Shown: positions 7,368 to 16,550, counted from the first letter of the stretch. The stretch is 64,000 nt of DNA from Mesorhizobium sp. M8A.F.Ca.ET.218.01.1.1 (GCF_004791165.1 NZ_SRUZ01000010.1:1-64000), one strand, 5' to 3'. Notes: generated by a model not told the origin, from the letters alone. A program made the numbers and translations.

Positions 7368-8018
7368 TCACTTCCAGTTCTTGCGGCGCTCGAGTTCGGC
7401 GTCGGATGGCTCGCCCGTGACAAAGGAGCCGACTTCGATTTCGCCCGCGCGCTCATAGGTCGCCATGATGACGCCGGTGGTGGAAGCCTGCGATTTGACA
7501 AGCTTGAAGGCGGCCGGCATCGCGGCATCGCCGAACAACCGCTTGCCCTTGCCCAGCAACAGCGGGAAGGTCATCAGCCGGATCTCGTCGATCAGCCCGT
7601 TGGCGAGCAAGGTCTGGATCAGATTGCCCGATCCCTGGATGAGCAGGTCAGGTCCATCTTCTTGGCGGAGGCGGCGCAAAGCCGCGATGATATCAGGCCC
7701 GAGCGCGTGCGTGTTCTGCCAGGCCAGGGTATCCGGCCGATGCGTCGCCACATATTTGGTCGCGGGGTTGAAGGCATCCGCGATCGGATCTTTCTGATAC
7801 GGCCAGTACGCGGCGAAGATGTCGTAGGTTCTGCGGCCGAGCAGCAGGGCGAACGGTTTGGAGAACAGGTCCTCAATTGCCGCGCCCGCCACCTCGTCAA
7901 AGTAGTGGAACGTCCAGCCGCCGAATTTGAAGCCGCCGACCGGATCTTCTTCCGGCCCGCCCGGCGCTTGCATGACGCCATCGAGACTGACGAAGGTCGC
8001 GGCGATGATTTTTCTCAT
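7368..8018 (-). CDS. Dihydrofolate reductase-like (RibD C-terminal domain) protein
   Basis: A 216-residue cytoplasmic protein of the YyaP/YwjB type, with a RibD C-terminal/DHFR fold. It begins MRKIIAATFVSLDGVMQAP, which is the typical opening strand. LLGRRTYDIFAAYWP and DLLIQGSGNLIQTLL follow as nucleotide-binding segments, and LPLLLGKGKRLF-like residues close the fold. ATG at 8018 has AGGAG upstream and is preferred over starts eleven codons earlier. Members reduce pteridine- or pyrimidine-like substrates with NADPH, but few have known reactions. Confidence 0.85.
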   Translation of the reverse strand: MRKIIAATFVSLDGVMQAPGGPEEDPVGGFKFGGWTFHYFDEVAGAAIEDLFSKPFALLLGRRTYDIFAAYWPYQKDPIADAFNPATKYVATHRPDTLAWQNTHALGPDIIAALRRLRQEDGPDLLIQGSGNLIQTLLANGLIDEIRLMTFPLLLGKGKRLFGDAAMPAAFKLVKSQASTTGVIMATYERAGEIEVGSFVTGEPSDAELERRKNWK

Positions 8019-8111
8019 CCGTCTTCTCCTTTTTGCGATCCGCGCCGTCACGGCCGGGTTCAGCCTTATGACGAACGGCAGGCTTCCTTTTCGACACGCG
8101 ACGACAAATTT

Positions 8112-8954
8112 CTAGCCGTTGTCGCCGGCGTGAACGGGGTCGGAGGAGAACCAGACTTCGCCGAGGATTGCCGTGGCGGTGCTGTCTGGCTGCCTGTCCT
8201 CAATCAGCCAGACAGAACGGCTGCGCGTGGCTTCTTCGCGTGTCGGGATCTTCGCCTCAGGAGGGATCGCCGAGGCGCCGACGCAAGGGATGAACCACGA
8301 GCGCATGAAAGGATGGCAGGCAAAGCCCTTTTCGCTGTGGGTCACCATCACCGCGAACGGAATGCTCTCGGCCGGACGCCACGGGAAGATCATGCGGCCA
8401 CCGGGGCGCAGCGCCCTCAGCCATCCGGCGGGAGGAGCCACGACGCCGGCATTGACATAGATGATGTCGGATGGCGGCAGGGGCGAGGTCACGGCATCGC
8501 CATGGACAACAGTCGCATTGCCATAGGCTTCGAGATTTCTGCGCGCCAGTTCGGCCATCTGGTCGTCGACCTCGAAAGCGGCGACGGTGCCGCCCGGCGA
8601 AACCAGCATGGCCAGCAAAGCCGTGTAGTAACCGCTGCCGGCGCCGATATGCGTGACGGCCTCGCCGGGTCTTGGCGCCAGCTTTCCGATCCACATGGCG
8701 TGCAGGAACGGCTCGCCATTGTTGATGCCCTTTTCGGCGTCGAGCGTCACCAGCACATTCTGGTAGACATGGGCCGGGTCGGCGCTCGGCGTCGTGATCT
8801 TGGCGTTGCCGGCAATGACCGTCCATGGCCCCGGACCGAGAAAGGCCTCGCGCGGCACGCTGGCGAACACCTCTTCCAGGCGGGGATCCGATGAAGCGGC
8901 GTTGGCCGCCATCAGCCGCGCGTAGAATCTCCTGATGTCTTCGATGTTGCTCAT
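8112..8954 (-). CDS. Protein-L-isoaspartate O-methyltransferase-like protein
   Basis: A 280-residue SAM-dependent methyltransferase. Motif I is VTHIGAGSGYYTALLA at about residue 100, with an acidic residue after the next strand (AFEVDD), as in PIMT enzymes that repair isoaspartyl residues. It keeps the PIMT-like NGEPFLHAMW region, but the C-terminal 80 residues differ from standard Pcm. It may therefore be a relative with another carboxyl substrate. No neighbour suggests a pathway. Confidence 0.7.
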   Translation of the reverse strand: MSNIEDIRRFYARLMAANAASSDPRLEEVFASVPREAFLGPGPWTVIAGNAKITTPSADPAHVYQNVLVTLDAEKGINNGEPFLHAMWIGKLAPRPGEAVTHIGAGSGYYTALLAMLVSPGGTVAAFEVDDQMAELARRNLEAYGNATVVHGDAVTSPLPPSDIIYVNAGVVAPPAGWLRALRPGGRMIFPWRPAESIPFAVMVTHSEKGFACHPFMRSWFIPCVGASAIPPEAKIPTREEATRSRSVWLIEDRQPDSTATAILGEVWFSSDPVHAGDNG

Positions 8955-9008
8955 GGCATCGGGAAAGATAGAGCGATCTGGCGGTTTGTCCCGGGATTAG
9001 ACGGAGCT

Positions 9009-10373
9009 TCAACCAACCCCGGACATGGTGTCGTAGAGCAGCTTGAAATTGAGCACCAGGATGATGGCCGCGACCACCCAGGCCAATGCCGCCACGCCGC
9101 GCGGGATGGCGAGGTTGCCCATCTTCTTCTTGTCGGAGACGAACTGCACCAGCGGGATGACCGCGAAGGGCAGTTGCATTGACAACACCACCTGGCTGAA
9201 CACCAGCAGCTGGCCGGTGCCCTTCTCGCCATAGAGCGCGGTGACTACCACCACAGGGACGATAGCGAGGCCGCGCGTCAGCAGCCGCCGTGCCCAGTTA
9301 GGGATGCGCAGCCGCAGAAAGCCTTCCATGATGATCTGGCCGGCGAGCGTTGCCGTCACCGTCGAGTTGAGGCCCGAGGCGAGCAGTGCCACGGCAAACA
9401 GGATCGAGGCGATGCCCAGGCCAAGCAGCGGCGACAGGAGCTTGAAGGCCTGGTCGATCTCGGCGACATCCTGGTGGCCGGTGTCGTGGAAGGCGACCGC
9501 CGCGACGATCAGGATGGCGGCGTTGACGAACAGAGCCAGCATCAAGGCGATCGTGGAGTCCGCCGTCGCCCATTTGATGGCATCGCGCTTGCCCGCTTCG
9601 GTGCGTTCATAGGCGCGGGTCTGCACGATCGAGGAGTGCAGATAGAGATTGTGCGGCATGACCGTGGCGCCGATGATGCCGATGGCGATGTAGAGCATCG
9701 CCGGGTTGGTGACGATCTCGGAGGATGGCACGAACATCGAATGCAGGATCGTGCCGGCCGGCGGGGCGGCAACGAAGATCTGGATGGCAAAGCAGCTGAA
9801 AATGATGATCAGAAGCGCGACGACGAAGGCTTCGAGATAGCGGAACCCCTTGTTCATCAAGAGCAGCACGAGGAAAGCGTCGAGCGCGGTGAGTATGGCG
9901 CCTCCGATAAGCGGGATGCCGAACAAGAGTTGCAGCGCGATCGCGGTGCCGATCACCTCGGCGAGGTCACAGGCGATGATGGCGAGCTCGCAGGCGATCC
10001 ACAGCACGAAGTTGACCGGGCGCGGGTAGTAAGCGCGGCAGGCCTGGGCGAGGTCGCGGCCGGTGGCGATGCCAAGCCGCGCCGCCAGCGCCTGCAGCAG
10101 GATCGCCATCAGGTTGGACAGCATGATGATGAACAGCAATGTGTAGCCGAACTGGGCGCCGCCGGCGAGGTCGGTCGCCCAGTTGCCCGGGTCCATATAG
10201 CCGACCGAGACCATGTAGCCGGGGCCCATGAAGGCGAACAGCCGGCGGAACCAGACGCCCGAACTCGGCACCGCGACGCTGGAATTGACCTCGCGCAGAC
10301 TGGGCTGATCGTCCTCCTCCCGTTTGGCGAACCGCCATGCGGACCGGGGGGCTGTGACGTCTGCTTCTGACAT
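9009..10373 (-). CDS. mntH: Mn2+/H+ symporter MntH (Nramp family)
   Basis: A 454-residue Nramp transporter with eleven to twelve membrane helices that brings Mn2+ (and Fe2+) into the cell with protons. The metal-binding signature DPGNW lies near residue 62 in helix 1, and MPHNLYLHSS in helix 6 supplies the other conserved residues. ATG at 10373 starts MSEADVTAPR, with GGAAAG upstream; a longer start at 10430 is less likely. The divergent gene is mntR and a candidate MntR box lies between them, so repression at high Mn2+ is expected. Confidence 0.92.
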   Translation of the reverse strand: MSEADVTAPRSAWRFAKREEDDQPSLREVNSSVAVPSSGVWFRRLFAFMGPGYMVSVGYMDPGNWATDLAGGAQFGYTLLFIIMLSNLMAILLQALAARLGIATGRDLAQACRAYYPRPVNFVLWIACELAIIACDLAEVIGTAIALQLLFGIPLIGGAILTALDAFLVLLLMNKGFRYLEAFVVALLIIIFSCFAIQIFVAAPPAGTILHSMFVPSSEIVTNPAMLYIAIGIIGATVMPHNLYLHSSIVQTRAYERTEAGKRDAIKWATADSTIALMLALFVNAAILIVAAVAFHDTGHQDVAEIDQAFKLLSPLLGLGIASILFAVALLASGLNSTVTATLAGQIIMEGFLRLRIPNWARRLLTRGLAIVPVVVVTALYGEKGTGQLLVFSQVVLSMQLPFAVIPLVQFVSDKKKMGNLAIPRGVAALAWVVAAIILVLNFKLLYDTMSGVG

Positions 10374-10425
10374 GAAAAGGCTTTCCGCAGGTTCCGGAGA
10401 ATGCCCATAAGCTATGCCATGGCTC

Positions 10426-10449
10426 AACATTATGCAATAGGCTATATTT
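10426..10449. promoter_or_regulatory. Candidate MntR box
   Basis: The stretch runs AACATTATGCAATAGGCTAT and ends in ATTT. It resembles the MntR site I recall from E. coli, with AACAT at one end and AGGCTAT at the other, and contains the ATAG-G-CTAT core at 10437-10445. It lies 53 bases from the mntH start. Confidence 0.45.
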
Positions 10450-10588
10450 CATTGTCGGTGCTTGTTGTGACGGGCGGGCAGCCGGAGACGCTGGTTGCAC
10501 CTCTCGCGGAATGCAAATAAACGGCCTGAAGAATCAGAGCCTGTGCTATAAAAGCAGCGACGGCTAAACTTCCGAGGAGGAGCGCGCA

Positions 10589-11038
10589 TTGGCGCTGAAG
10601 AACAGACCGGTCCCGCGTGAGCCGCTGCTCGATGCCGATGTCCATTCGGAAGGGTTCCGGCAGACGCGCGAAGCGCGCCGCAGCGCGCTGGTCGAGGATT
10701 ATGTCGAGCTGATCGCCGACCTGATCGAGGATGGCAACGAGGCGCGGCAGGTCGACATCGCCGCGCGGCTCGGTGTCGCCCAGCCGACGGTGGCCAAGAT
10801 GCTGACGCGGCTGTGCGCCGACGGGCTGGTGTCGCGAAAACCCTATCGCGGCGTGTTCCTCACCGAAGCCGGCCGCAAGGTCGCACAGGAAAGCCGCATC
10901 CGCCACCAGACGGTGGAAGCCTTCCTGCGCTCGCTCGGCGTCAGTGCCGAGACGGCGCGCATCGACGCCGAGGGCATCGAGCACCATGTCAGCGCCGAGA
11001 CGCTGGACGCGTTCCGCAAGGCGATGACGGCGCGCTGA
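10589..11038 (+). CDS. mntR: Manganese-responsive repressor MntR (DtxR family)
   Basis: A 149-residue DtxR-type regulator without the SH3 extension, the form typical of proteobacterial MntR. The HTH is DIAARLGVAQPTVAKMLTRL (about residues 52-71), followed by a wing and then a metal-binding dimerisation helix set with RHQTVEAFLRSLGV and the acidic/His pair EGIEHHVS. The start is a TTG at 10589 with a full GAGGAGG eight bases upstream; no ATG fits. It is divergent from mntH, which it should repress when Mn2+ is plentiful. Confidence 0.9.
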   Translation: MALKNRPVPREPLLDADVHSEGFRQTREARRSALVEDYVELIADLIEDGNEARQVDIAARLGVAQPTVAKMLTRLCADGLVSRKPYRGVFLTEAGRKVAQESRIRHQTVEAFLRSLGVSAETARIDAEGIEHHVSAETLDAFRKAMTAR

Positions 11039-11142
11039 GGCGCGTCATTGCCGGGTTGCCCGACAGCGTTAGCCGCTGGAACCGCCGCCGCTCATGCGCG
11101 TTGCATCTCATCGCGCGCTTGTTGCGCGCCAGGGAGGAAGCA

Positions 11143-11331
11143 ATGGGCGTCGAGCAGGCACCGACCGCGAAAGGCAAGCAGGCAGCCACAGGACTGAAAC
11201 AGGCGGCGGCCAGGGATGAGCGCAAGACCGAGGCCGAAATGGGCCATCCGCTGAAGAAAGGCGCCGATCGTTTCGAGGAACGCTCGAAAAGCTCGGACGG
11301 CAAGAGCGCCGGCGCCAAGCAGAAAGAGTAG
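11143..11331 (+). CDS. Small basic hypothetical protein
   Basis: A 62-residue hydrophilic protein, rich in Lys, Ala, Gln and Glu, with no hydrophobic core, Cys or His cluster. It is probably helical or disordered and cytoplasmic. It has a strong ribosome site (AGGGAGGAAG) just before ATG 11143, which argues that it is real. It follows mntR by about 100 bases and precedes a hydrolase by 21. I do not recognise its family; general resemblance to small stress or nucleoid-associated proteins is all that can be said. Confidence 0.65.
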   Translation: MGVEQAPTAKGKQAATGLKQAAARDERKTEAEMGHPLKKGADRFEERSKSSDGKSAGAKQKE

Positions 11332-11352
11332 GCCGGCAGCAATTCTGGATCG

Positions 11353-12192
11353 ATGCTGATGACGATCGAGTGGCGCCCGCCCGAACGCTTTGTCTTTCAA
11401 GGACATTCAATTGCCTGGGGCGTGATGGGGGAAGGACCGCCCGCCGTCGTTCTTCACGGTACCCCATTCTCCTCGGTGGAGTGGCGCCGCATCGCGCCAT
11501 GGCTCGCGAAGCAGCGACGCGTCCACTATTTCGACATGCTTGGCTATGGCTGGTCGGACAAACCTGACGGCGACGTGTCGCGCGGCATCCAGAACGAATT
11601 GTTCGCGGCGCTCTATGCCCACTGGAAGCTGGAACGGCCCGACGTGGTCGCGCATGATTTTGGCGGATCGACCGCTCTGCGCGGTCATCTGCTCAATGGG
11701 TTGGAGTTCCGCTCGCTGGTGTTGATCGATCCGGTGGCGATCAGCCCGCAAGGTTCGCCGCTGGTCCAGGCAGCCAAACAGAACGAGAAGGTTCTTGCCG
11801 AGCTGCCAGCGTATGTTCACGAAGCGATCCTGCGCGCCTACATCAACGGCGCGACGTACAATCCGTTACGCGAAGACGAGATGCAGGCCTATCTGCGCCC
11901 ATGGCTTGGCGACGAAGGCCAGAAGGCATTCTGGAGGCAAGTCGCGCAGATGGATGACAAGTACAGCGAGGAGGTGGAGTGGCGATATGGCGAGGTTCGA
12001 TGCCCGGTCACCATCCTCTGGGGCGACAATGACGATTGGATCCCGGTAAAGGACGGCCGGGAACTGGTGCGGCGCATTCCCGGCGCGACGTTTCAGACAG
12101 TCCCCGATGCGAAGCATCTCGTCCCGGAAGACGCGCCAGAAGCGATCGCCGCTACGGTCCTTCAGTTCTGGCGGAGCATGGAAGCCGGCTAG
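11353..12192 (+). CDS. Alpha/beta hydrolase with Asp nucleophile (dehalogenase/epoxide-hydrolase type)
   Basis: A 279-residue alpha/beta hydrolase. The oxyanion motif HGTP is at residues 35-38. The nucleophile elbow is AHDFGGS, so the nucleophile is D102 and not Ser, as in haloalkane dehalogenases, fluoroacetate dehalogenases and epoxide hydrolases. The acid is probably D228 (GDNDDWIP) and the base H255 (DAKHLVPED). An ester intermediate on D102 would be hydrolysed by water activated by the His. The substrate cannot be told; C-C hydrolases are excluded by the Asp. No regulator is adjacent. Confidence 0.8.
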   Translation: MLMTIEWRPPERFVFQGHSIAWGVMGEGPPAVVLHGTPFSSVEWRRIAPWLAKQRRVHYFDMLGYGWSDKPDGDVSRGIQNELFAALYAHWKLERPDVVAHDFGGSTALRGHLLNGLEFRSLVLIDPVAISPQGSPLVQAAKQNEKVLAELPAYVHEAILRAYINGATYNPLREDEMQAYLRPWLGDEGQKAFWRQVAQMDDKYSEEVEWRYGEVRCPVTILWGDNDDWIPVKDGRELVRRIPGATFQTVPDAKHLVPEDAPEAIAATVLQFWRSMEAG

Positions 12193-12233
12193 GGGACCGA
12201 TCAACCCTTTGTTTTGGCGTAATTCCCGTGCTC

Positions 12234-13124
12234 CTATCGGGTCTCCGCGTAGGCCGTCTGCTGGACGGTCGTCACGGTGCCTGTCGTCAGCGATGACACC
12301 AGCGGTTCGCGGCCGCGGTGGCCGGGCACCAGCCGCACCACCTTGTAGCCCTTGGCTCTGAGGTCGGCGAGCAGGTGCGGCAGCATCTGCGCGGTGCGCG
12401 GGTGGATGTCATGCATCAGGATGATGCCGGAGCCGCGCTGTTCGATACCCGCCATGGTGCGCTTGCGCAGCTGGTCCGGCGTCGACGGGAAATAATCCTT
12501 GGAATCGATATCGGCGTCGATGACGACGATGCCGCGCGCCGCGAGTTGACGGCGCAGCGTCGCCGTCGAGGCGAGATAGGGGAAGCGGAAGAAGGGCGCG
12601 ACGCCGTGCATGGATGGCACCAGCGCTGCCGACACGCTCTTGATGCCGCCGTCGATCTGCGCTTGCGCTCCCGTCGCACTCATATGCGTCAGGTTGGCAT
12701 GGTTCTGGGTGTGGGTGCCGATCGTGTGGCCGTGCGCGGCGACCTCGCGCACCAGGGCAGGGTAGGAGCGGGCCATCTGGCCGACCATCATGAAGGTTGC
12801 CTTGACGCCGGCATTGTCGAGGACTTTCAGGATGTTCTCGGTGCGGCCGGGCATCGGGCCGTCATCGAAGGTCAGCACCACTTCGTGGTTGCGCAGCCTG
12901 AGGTCGGCGATGCTGTTGACGGTGACGCTGCGGCCGGCAAGGCCGCTGAAGGAATGCGAGGAGAAGAAGCCGCCGGCGCCGGTCTCCTTCGGCTCTGTCG
13001 CATAGGCGAGCTTGCCACCCTTGGCGTCGGTCGCAGGTTTCGCCGTCGTGCAACCGGTGGCCAACGCGCCCAAGGCGACAATACCAAACAGCTGCGCCAG
13101 ACGGCGCCCGGACACGAAAGCCAT
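12234..13124 (-). CDS. Polysaccharide deacetylase (NodB domain), exported
   Basis: A 296-residue carbohydrate esterase family 4 protein. The N terminus is a signal peptide ending LATGC, a borderline lipobox, so it may be a lipoprotein with C25 lipidated. Catalytic residues are visible: TFDDGP (D87, D88), the metal motif H138-TQN-H142, and RFPY near 190. It probably removes acetyl groups from peptidoglycan or a surface polysaccharide. It follows the cysteine-rich CxxCH gene on the same strand after 90 bases, so co-transcription is possible. Confidence 0.85.
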   Translation of the reverse strand: MAFVSGRRLAQLFGIVALGALATGCTTAKPATDAKGGKLAYATEPKETGAGGFFSSHSFSGLAGRSVTVNSIADLRLRNHEVVLTFDDGPMPGRTENILKVLDNAGVKATFMMVGQMARSYPALVREVAAHGHTIGTHTQNHANLTHMSATGAQAQIDGGIKSVSAALVPSMHGVAPFFRFPYLASTATLRRQLAARGIVVIDADIDSKDYFPSTPDQLRKRTMAGIEQRGSGIILMHDIHPRTAQMLPHLLADLRAKGYKVVRLVPGHRGREPLVSSLTTGTVTTVQQTAYAETR

Positions 13125-13214
13125 GGCGGAAGGATCCCTTTGAATCGCTTACGCTTTTATTCCGCTTATGGTTAATGAAGGTTTACTTCCGGGCTTGCCC
13201 AGTCCGCCGACAGC

Positions 13215-15275
13215 TCACTCGCTGACATCCTGCTTCCAGCTGCGCGGATGGCCGTCGACGCGGAACTGGAAGATGAAGTAGGGCGGGATGCAGGTGCCTT
13301 CGCCAGGCTTGGCCTCGGGCAGATCGTCATATCCGGCGGTGCAGATATAGTCCTCGCGGCAGGGATGCGCCTTGTCGCAGGCGCGCAGGCCGGCGGTCTT
13401 GGTGAATTCCTTCGTGCAGAATTTATGGTCCTTGCCGGACGCGATACAGTCGTTGAAGCCCGTCTTGGCGAGGCGGCCGCAACTTGCCTCTTCTGGAAGT
13501 TTGTCGCAGCTCGCCTTGCGCAGCATGCCGCCGGGAAAGCCGCCGGTCTTCTGCTCGGGGTTGTCGTAGCGCTGGCGCGCGGCGCCATAGCCGGCGAGCT
13601 TGACCACCGGCTTCCTGTCGCGCACCGGGTCGATGCCACAATCCTTGGCGGTGGCGGGCGACAGGCGGCAATACCGGTCGCTGCCCCAGGTCGACATCCT
13701 GATCTCGCCGAATTCCACGGGGTCGCCGACCGCGGTGCCTTTCTCGCTGACGCAGGTGCCGAAACCAGGATGGATGGCGCTTTCGTGGACCCCGGCGCAG
13801 CGCAGGCCGGTGCCGCAGGTCCAGTCCTTGAAGCTTTCATCCTCGCCGCGATAGCAGATCGAGCCCCAGCCATTGTAGAGATCGGTGCCTTTCAGCGCGT
13901 CAGCGTATTTCTGGTCGGGACGGGCGGCGAAACCCCTGGTGAAATCGGGATGGCCGCCGGCGGCGAATTCCTCGACGATGGCGCGGCGGCGCGGCAGGTC
14001 GGCGAAGAAGACGGCCGAGCCCGGCACGAAGACGGCATTGCGGCGCGGCTCGCTGGCCGGGTCGGCGCCGGTATAGTGGAAGCCGGCAATGCCATGCGTC
14101 TGGTGGCAGCCGGTGCAGGACATCTCGTTGAGGCGCAGGTTGAAGCCTGCGGCCGACCTGATGGTGGCGAGCGTGTTGCCGCTGGCGACATAATCCTTCA
14201 ACGCCTTGTCAATGTCGGCGTCGTCGACCAGCCCATACACGATGTTGTTCTGCGAGCGGCTCAACCCGCCGGGTGCCACCGAGACGGCGCTCTTGGCCAG
14301 GAATTTCTCGTCGACGACCAGCCGGCCATGGTCGAGATCGTAGATGTTGCGGTCGGTGAGCAGCCATTTGGCGAAGGCTGGCCTGTCGGCCAGCACCGTC
14401 GCCCGGTCGATCTCGTTTTCCATCCTGGCTTCATAGAAGCTTGAAATGGCCGGATCCCATTTGAAGATCTTCAACAGGTACTCGGCATGGCCGCCGAAAT
14501 CGCGCCGCGTCGACGCCGACAGCCTGAGCACCTGCATGTTGAGCTCGAGCCGCATGATCTGCGAGGAATTCAGCATGGCGCCGGACAGCGGGCCTTCGTC
14601 GGAGCGCAGCCAGGCGGCCAATTGCTCGGGTGGCAAGTCCTTTCGACCGGCGGCCAGCCAGCGCCGGGCGACGTCCGCGCAGGACGCGTCGGTGGCGCTG
14701 GGAAGGTCCTTAGAAGCGCGGGCCTGCGCCTTCCCAGGCTTGGCGTTGAAGACCAGGCTCATGGTCAGCGGCAGGCGCGATGAAATGCGCTGGCCGGGCT
14801 TGCCGTTCGCCGGTTTTTCCTGGACCGAATAGTGGAAGCGGTAGATCAGCCGGATCTCGCCGCATTCGGTGTGGCCGAGATAGCCTCGGTCCATGCGGTT
14901 GACGACGCCGGTGAGGTCGAGCGTCGAGCCGTCGTCATCGATGTATCTGGGATTGAATTTCTGGCTGGTGTCGTTCGATTTCGCCATGGCCGCGACATAG
15001 GGGTCGGGGCTGGTCTTCGGCTCGTCTGATATCTCGCGCTTGACCGTGTCGCGCACCGTGGCCAGTGCCGGCACCGAAAACAGGCCGCGATTGTCAACGT
15101 CGCGGGTGAGGCCGAGGGCGGGGCCGAGCAGGCGGCTGATCGACAGGCCGCCACGCTCCAGCGCTTGCAAGGTGGCGGGATCGGTGACCGCGACGCTGGA
15201 ATCGAGCGTCACCGCGCCGGCATTTGCAAGCCCAAGGCACAGCACCAGCAGCGACAGGAAACCTGCGATCGTCCT
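13215..15275 (-). CDS. Large exported Cys-rich protein with one CxxCH motif
   Basis: A 686-residue protein of unknown function. Residues 1-20 form a signal peptide (AGFLSLLVLCLGLANAGA). One heme-c-type motif, CTGCHQTHG, lies near residue 390, and the last 200 residues hold about twenty Cys in spaced pairs, suggesting many periplasmic disulfides. The single heme site suggests a periplasmic electron-transfer or di-heme-peroxidase-like role, but no distal Met or second heme motif is obvious. I chose TTG at 15275, which follows GGAGG and places the signal peptide at the terminus; a GTG at 15350 lacks a ribosome site. The polysaccharide deacetylase gene is downstream. Confidence 0.65.
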   Translation of the reverse strand, partial: RTIAGFLSLLVLCLGLANAGAVTLDSSVAVTDPATLQALERGGLSISRLLGPALGLTRDVDNRGLFSVPALATVRDTVKREISDEPKTSPDPYVAAMAKSNDTSQKFNPRYIDDDGSTLDLTGVVNRMDRGYLGHTECGEIRLIYRFHYSVQEKPANGKPGQRISSRLPLTMSLVFNAKPGKAQARASKDLPSATDASCADVARRWLAAGRKDLPPEQLAAWLRSDEGPLSGAMLNSSQIMRLELNMQVLRLSASTRRDFGGHAEYLLKIFKWDPAISSFYEARMENEIDRATVLADRPAFAKWLLTDRNIYDLDHGRLVVDEKFLAKSAVSVAPGGLSRSQNNIVYGLVDDADIDKALKDYVASGNTLATIRSAAGFNLRLNEMSCTGCHQTHGIAGFHYTGADPASEPRRNAVFVPGSAVFFADLPRRRAIVEEFAAGGHPDFTRGFAARPDQKYADALKGTDLYNGWGSICYRGEDESFKDWTCGTGLRCAGVHESAIHPGFGTCVSEKGTAVGDPVEFGEIRMSTWGSDRYCRLSPATAKDCGIDPVRDRKPVVKLAGYGAARQRYDNPEQKTGGFPGGMLRKASCDKLPEEASCGRLAKTGFNDCIASGKDHKFCTKEFTKTAGLRACDKAHPCREDYICTAGYDDLPEAKPGEGTCIPPYFIFQFRVDGHPRSWKQDVSE

Positions 15276-15466
15276 CAAGCCTCGAACCCCTCCGATCCCG
15301 GCGATGCTACAGGCCTCGCGCGCTCCCGGCCAGTGCGGTGAAACGGCCACCCAGCGCTGCCGCCCTCACGAAAAATGCTGTGACTTGGCGCAACCATTAC
15401 GATAATTGTTTGTTGGATTGAGCCGGCCTGCCGGAACAACGGGAAAGTTTGCAGCGAGGAGTTGCC

Positions 15467-16396
15467 ATGCTCTGGAGAGGCCGTCGTCAGAGTGACAATA
15501 TCGAGGACGACCGCAGCGACAGTGGCGGCGGCGGGATCGGTGGCGGCGGCGGTCAGTTCCAACTGCCCATCGGCGGCCGGACGGGTGGCGGCGGCAGTAT
15601 CATCCTCGTCATCCTTGTCGTCATCGCCGGCTGGTATTTCGGCTTCGATCCCTCGGCGATCCTGGGCGGTGGCGACGGCGGCCTGCTGCCGGGCGGCGGT
15701 GGCCAGATCACGGACAACAGCGGCGGTGGTCAGGATAGCAGCGCGGGTAGCCCGGCCAATGACGAGATGAAGCAGTTCGTGGCGACCGTGCTCGCCGAGA
15801 CCGAGGACACCTGGACGGGCATCTTCAAGTCGCAAGGCCTGACCTATGAGGACCCCAAGCTGGTGCTGTTTTCCGGCCAGGTCCGCTCCGCCTGCGGTTT
15901 TGCTTCCGCCGCGGCCGGACCGTTCTATTGTCCTGGAGATCACAAGGTCTATCTCGACATGACCTTCTTCCAACAACTCGACCAGCAGTTCGGCGCTACC
16001 GGCGAGTTCGCCCGTGCTTACGTCATCGCGCATGAGGTCGGCCACCACGTACAGAACCTCACCGGCATCATGGGCAAGTTCGACCAGATGCGCCAAGGCA
16101 TGAGCGAAGTCGATGCCAACCAGCTGTCGGTGCGCATCGAACTGCAGGCCGACTGCTTCGCCGGCGTGTGGGCGCACTACACCGGGCAGAAGGGCATATT
16201 GGAGCAGGGCGACTTCGAAAGCGCGCTGAACGCGGCCAAGCAGATCGGCGACGACACGCTGCAGAAGAAGATGCAGGGCTATGTCGTGCCGGAAAGCTTC
16301 AACCACGGCACCTCGCAGCAGCGGCAGACCTGGCTGACGCGCGGCTACAAGAGCGGCAAGCTGTCGGACTGCAACACCATGAGCGGGCCGCTCTAA
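15467..16396 (+). CDS. Neutral zinc metallopeptidase, YpfJ family
   Basis: A 309-residue membrane-anchored zinc peptidase. Residues 1-43 are polar and Gly-rich, a single membrane helix covers about 44-60 (IILVILVVIAGWYFGF), and the rest is the catalytic domain. The zinc motif HEVGHH has H189, E190 and H193. The family matches E. coli YpfJ, whose substrate is unknown. ATG at 15467 has GAGGAG seven bases upstream; an in-frame start six codons earlier is rejected for lack of one. The N-terminal CGFASAAAGPFYCP supplies a likely disulfide. Confidence 0.88.
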   Translation: MLWRGRRQSDNIEDDRSDSGGGGIGGGGGQFQLPIGGRTGGGGSIILVILVVIAGWYFGFDPSAILGGGDGGLLPGGGGQITDNSGGGQDSSAGSPANDEMKQFVATVLAETEDTWTGIFKSQGLTYEDPKLVLFSGQVRSACGFASAAAGPFYCPGDHKVYLDMTFFQQLDQQFGATGEFARAYVIAHEVGHHVQNLTGIMGKFDQMRQGMSEVDANQLSVRIELQADCFAGVWAHYTGQKGILEQGDFESALNAAKQIGDDTLQKKMQGYVVPESFNHGTSQQRQTWLTRGYKSGKLSDCNTMSGPL

Positions 16397-16417
16397 GCAG
16401 TCGTTTTCGGAAAAAGA

Positions 16418-16440
16418 CCTGACGGCGAGACGCCGTCAGG
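16418..16440. terminator. Hairpin, possible terminator after the metallopeptidase gene
   Basis: CCTGACGGCG and CGCCGTCAGG form a ten-base perfect stem with a three-base loop, 22 bases after the stop. There is no T-run on the plus side; five As precede it, so it would be a better terminator for minus-strand transcription. Confidence 0.5.
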
Positions 16441-16550
16441 GAGTGTCAGGATCAAAGCTTCCTGCCTGTTCCCTCATTGTTCCTTTTTGCTTGCTCGCCT
16501 ATAAGGTGCGTCCGCCCGCGCCCCAGGGCGGCCAGAGGAGCTTGACCATC

